Below are positions 62,455 through 64,000 of a DNA stretch of 64,000 nt, in pieces (positions within the stretch are counted from its first letter, which is position 1; each line of letters begins with the position of its first letter). The stretch spans positions 1,922,001 to 1,986,000 of the forward strand of contig NZ_AP022619.1 in NCBI RefSeq assembly GCF_010731655.1, read 5' to 3'. The notes under the pieces are model-generated. The model searched no databases and was not told the DNA's origin. It saw only the letters and a program-made list of their open reading frames with translations. A program made the translations under genes and the position numbers. Source of the DNA: Mycobacterium paraseoulense (lineage in GTDB: Bacteria > Actinomycetota > Actinomycetes > Mycobacteriales > Mycobacteriaceae).

Positions 62455-63588
62455 TCAGCCCCCGAGGTATACGTCGACCCAAGTGCGGCCGTCACCGGGG
62501 ATGTCACGAGGCGAGCCGGGTTGACCACCAGTCGAAATGGGCCGTCCCGCAGCGGGATCGGGACATGGATACGGTGTTTCATGCCCGCAGATCCCATTGA
62601 TCAGGTGCGACGGATAGACAGCGTGGCCGTCATTGTCGATCTGCAGGCCGATCCCGATCATCACGATGTTGTAGCTCAGGTAGCCGATGTTCGTCACCGC
62701 GGCGACGGCCAGGATCTGCAGGCCCACCTTTGCTTTGTTGGACACATTGAGGCGGTCGACCCCGCGCTCGACGACGGAATGGCCACGGTCATCTAGATAG
62801 AACCGCAGAACCATCAGCGGCGCCCAGGCAAGTCCACCCCACACCAGCGACTCATAGAGGGGGAATTGGTGCGATGTGCCTTTGAAGAGCGTCAGCCAGC
62901 TCACGGTGTTCGGATAGGCGATGATGTGCCCGTAGCACAGCACGGTCTCGATGACGAAGTCGGCGAGCAGCATAAAGCCGAGGGACCACAGGATGATGCC
63001 CAGCTTGCCGGTCTGTGGCCAGCGCCTCATTACGACCTTGCGCAGGAAACCGCAACCGATCATACACAGCGACGCACTCCAGATGAACCCGATGCCGATC
63101 AGGATGGTCGGCTCGGGCATGAGGTTGCCATGAGGTGACACCCAGCCGGGCATGTCGGTCGTCCACGACCCGAAGTTCATCATCAGCGACGAGTACGAGA
63201 ACTGCGGCGTGACGTAGTTCAGAATCGGATCCCATTGGATCAGCAGCAGGTAGGCGACTATGAGGATGGCGTCGAAGGTGACCCGCCGCTCCCGTATGCA
63301 TCGCCTGCCGACGTAGATCAGAGTTCCGATGACGGCAATGATCGTCAGCACCTGGGCGCCGATGTTCCAGGCCAGATCCCTGCCCAGCTTCGGGTTGTTG
63401 GCACCGATCGGCGTAGGCGTCGCACGACCACCGAGGATCCAACTCGACGCGACGTAGATCGCCAGGGCGATGAACGCCGCACCGACCGTCGCCCAAGCGA
63501 CGATCGGAACCGTGGTCCGCACCCGCGGCGTCTTCATCAGCTTGTCAGGGCCAGCACTCGCGAGCGGCCCTCTTTCCAACGTCGTCAT
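62455..63588 (-). CDS. AveC-like integral membrane protein (copy 2)
   Basis: A 377-residue paralogue of the protein at 30456, with the same membrane pattern and conserved segments: GGRATPTPIG, LIQWDPILNYVTPQFSYSSL, FGSWTTDMPGWVSPHGNLMP, RRWPQTGKLG, RLNVSNKAKV and the tail GGQPGSPRDIPGDGRTWVD. Start ATG 63588 fits the paralogue; a longer frame upstream has no match. It leads a gene string with the MoxR ATPase and VWA protein. Membrane cyclase or dehydratase is a family-based guess. Confidence 0.8.
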   Translation of the reverse strand: MTTLERGPLASAGPDKLMKTPRVRTTVPIVAWATVGAAFIALAIYVASSWILGGRATPTPIGANNPKLGRDLAWNIGAQVLTIIAVIGTLIYVGRRCIRERRVTFDAILIVAYLLLIQWDPILNYVTPQFSYSSLMMNFGSWTTDMPGWVSPHGNLMPEPTILIGIGFIWSASLCMIGCGFLRKVVMRRWPQTGKLGIILWSLGFMLLADFVIETVLCYGHIIAYPNTVSWLTLFKGTSHQFPLYESLVWGGLAWAPLMVLRFYLDDRGHSVVERGVDRLNVSNKAKVGLQILAVAAVTNIGYLSYNIVMIGIGLQIDNDGHAVYPSHLINGICGHETPYPCPDPAAGRPISTGGQPGSPRDIPGDGRTWVDVYLGG

Positions 63589-64000
63589 GCGCACGCCCCT
63601 TCGTGACGAATTCAACAACGAATCCCTATCTGTGAAATGTATAACGTGTTCGACACGATGGGAAGCAAAATCTAAATTCTGATCGAAAATAAGCAAACAG
63701 ACCTCCGGCGACGCCTGCGCACACGCGGCGCGGACCCCGTCATCGAGGTAGGCGTCACGGGGGCCACCATCGGCGCAAGCGCTGCACCGCATTCGGTCAT
63801 CCATGTCGTGAGCACCGCGGATTCGCTCATCGCGGGTAACCACGAACGGCCCGGTTGCATGTTCTCGGCTGGGCGCGTGAGCCGCGGCTGTCAGCCTCTG
63901 CTCGGTGTGTCGTCATGCGGGATGGTGCGGTCGGGATCGAATCGGCTCCAAACGCGCTGCGCCTATGATCGTCGACGCCAAATCCGGCTATCAGTTGTCA
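63589..64000. other. Upstream region of AveC-like copy 2, no gene seen
   Basis: AT-rich DNA at 63605-63690 (CTATCTGTGAAATGTATAACG, then AAATCTAAATTCTGATCG) probably holds the promoter. Beyond it no family could be recognised up to the window end. Confidence 0.45.

Overview
The window looks like a chromosomal piece of a Mycobacterium or close relative. It is GC-rich, uses many GTG and TTG starts, and is dominated by actinobacterial lipid-catabolism families: FadD-like acyl-CoA synthetases, acyl-CoA dehydrogenases, MaoC hydratase, thiolases, family III CoA-transferases, 3Fe-4S ferredoxin/P450 pairs, LLM (F420-type) oxidoreductases, mycofactocin-coupled SDRs and AveC-like membrane proteins. No tRNA, rRNA, CRISPR array or intact insertion sequence was seen.

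Layout. 0-4.4 kb (minus): partial SDR, NTF2-like protein, ferredoxin, a FadD, a small unknown protein, a wrecked second FadD, and a MaoC hydratase. 4.5-13.9 kb (plus): thiolase, three acyl-CoA dehydrogenases, a FadR-type regulator, thioesterase, FadD and LLM oxidoreductase. 14-19.2 kb: a second FadD plus small-protein pair, a thiolase wreck, and an alpha/beta hydrolase divergent from a LysR gene. 19.4-25.1 kb is mostly a gene graveyard: a duplicated acyl-CoA dehydrogenase/FadR segment, stumps of enoyl-CoA hydratase, thioesterase, TetR and IS630, with two PPOX flavoproteins still open. 25.1-33.6 kb: SDR, two TetR regulators, an 818-residue tandem CoA-transferase, AveC-like copy 1 and a hydrolase. 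33.9-38.7 kb: operon of amidohydrolase, Cys-less thiolase-like protein, DUF35 protein, small Zn-ribbon protein and mycofactocin-type SDR, then a hydrolase. 38.7-46.5 kb: more remnants, epoxide hydrolase, TesB thioesterase, CoA-transferase and a frameshifted aldehyde dehydrogenase. 46.5-53.3 kb: two amidohydrolases, FadD, a 3-hydroxyisobutyrate-dehydrogenase-like protein and a P450/ferredoxin pair. 53.6-64 kb: dead TetR gene, DUF2889 protein, SDR, LLM oxidoreductase, a second P450/ferredoxin pair, then a VWA protein, a MoxR-type AAA+ ATPase and AveC-like copy 2 in one direction.

Together the genes fit a broad catabolic region for a hydrophobic, probably cyclic or branched substrate. P450s and the epoxide hydrolase would oxygenate it; FadD or CaiB enzymes would activate it to CoA thioesters; dehydrogenases, hydratases and thiolases (or the DUF35/thiolase-like retro-aldolase pair) would shorten it; amidohydrolases could open or decarboxylate rings. 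The substrate cannot be read from the sequence.

Two features stand out. Short AT-rich dyads recur upstream of genes throughout the region (GATAACTATTTATC class at seven places; AGATTCTA class at several more), suggesting shared regulation. An AveC-like gene is also coupled to a MoxR/VWA pair, the kind of pair that elsewhere activates metalloenzymes. Many genes are decaying by deletion, frameshift or chimeric fusion. Some single-base frameshifts sit in homopolymers and could be assembly errors.
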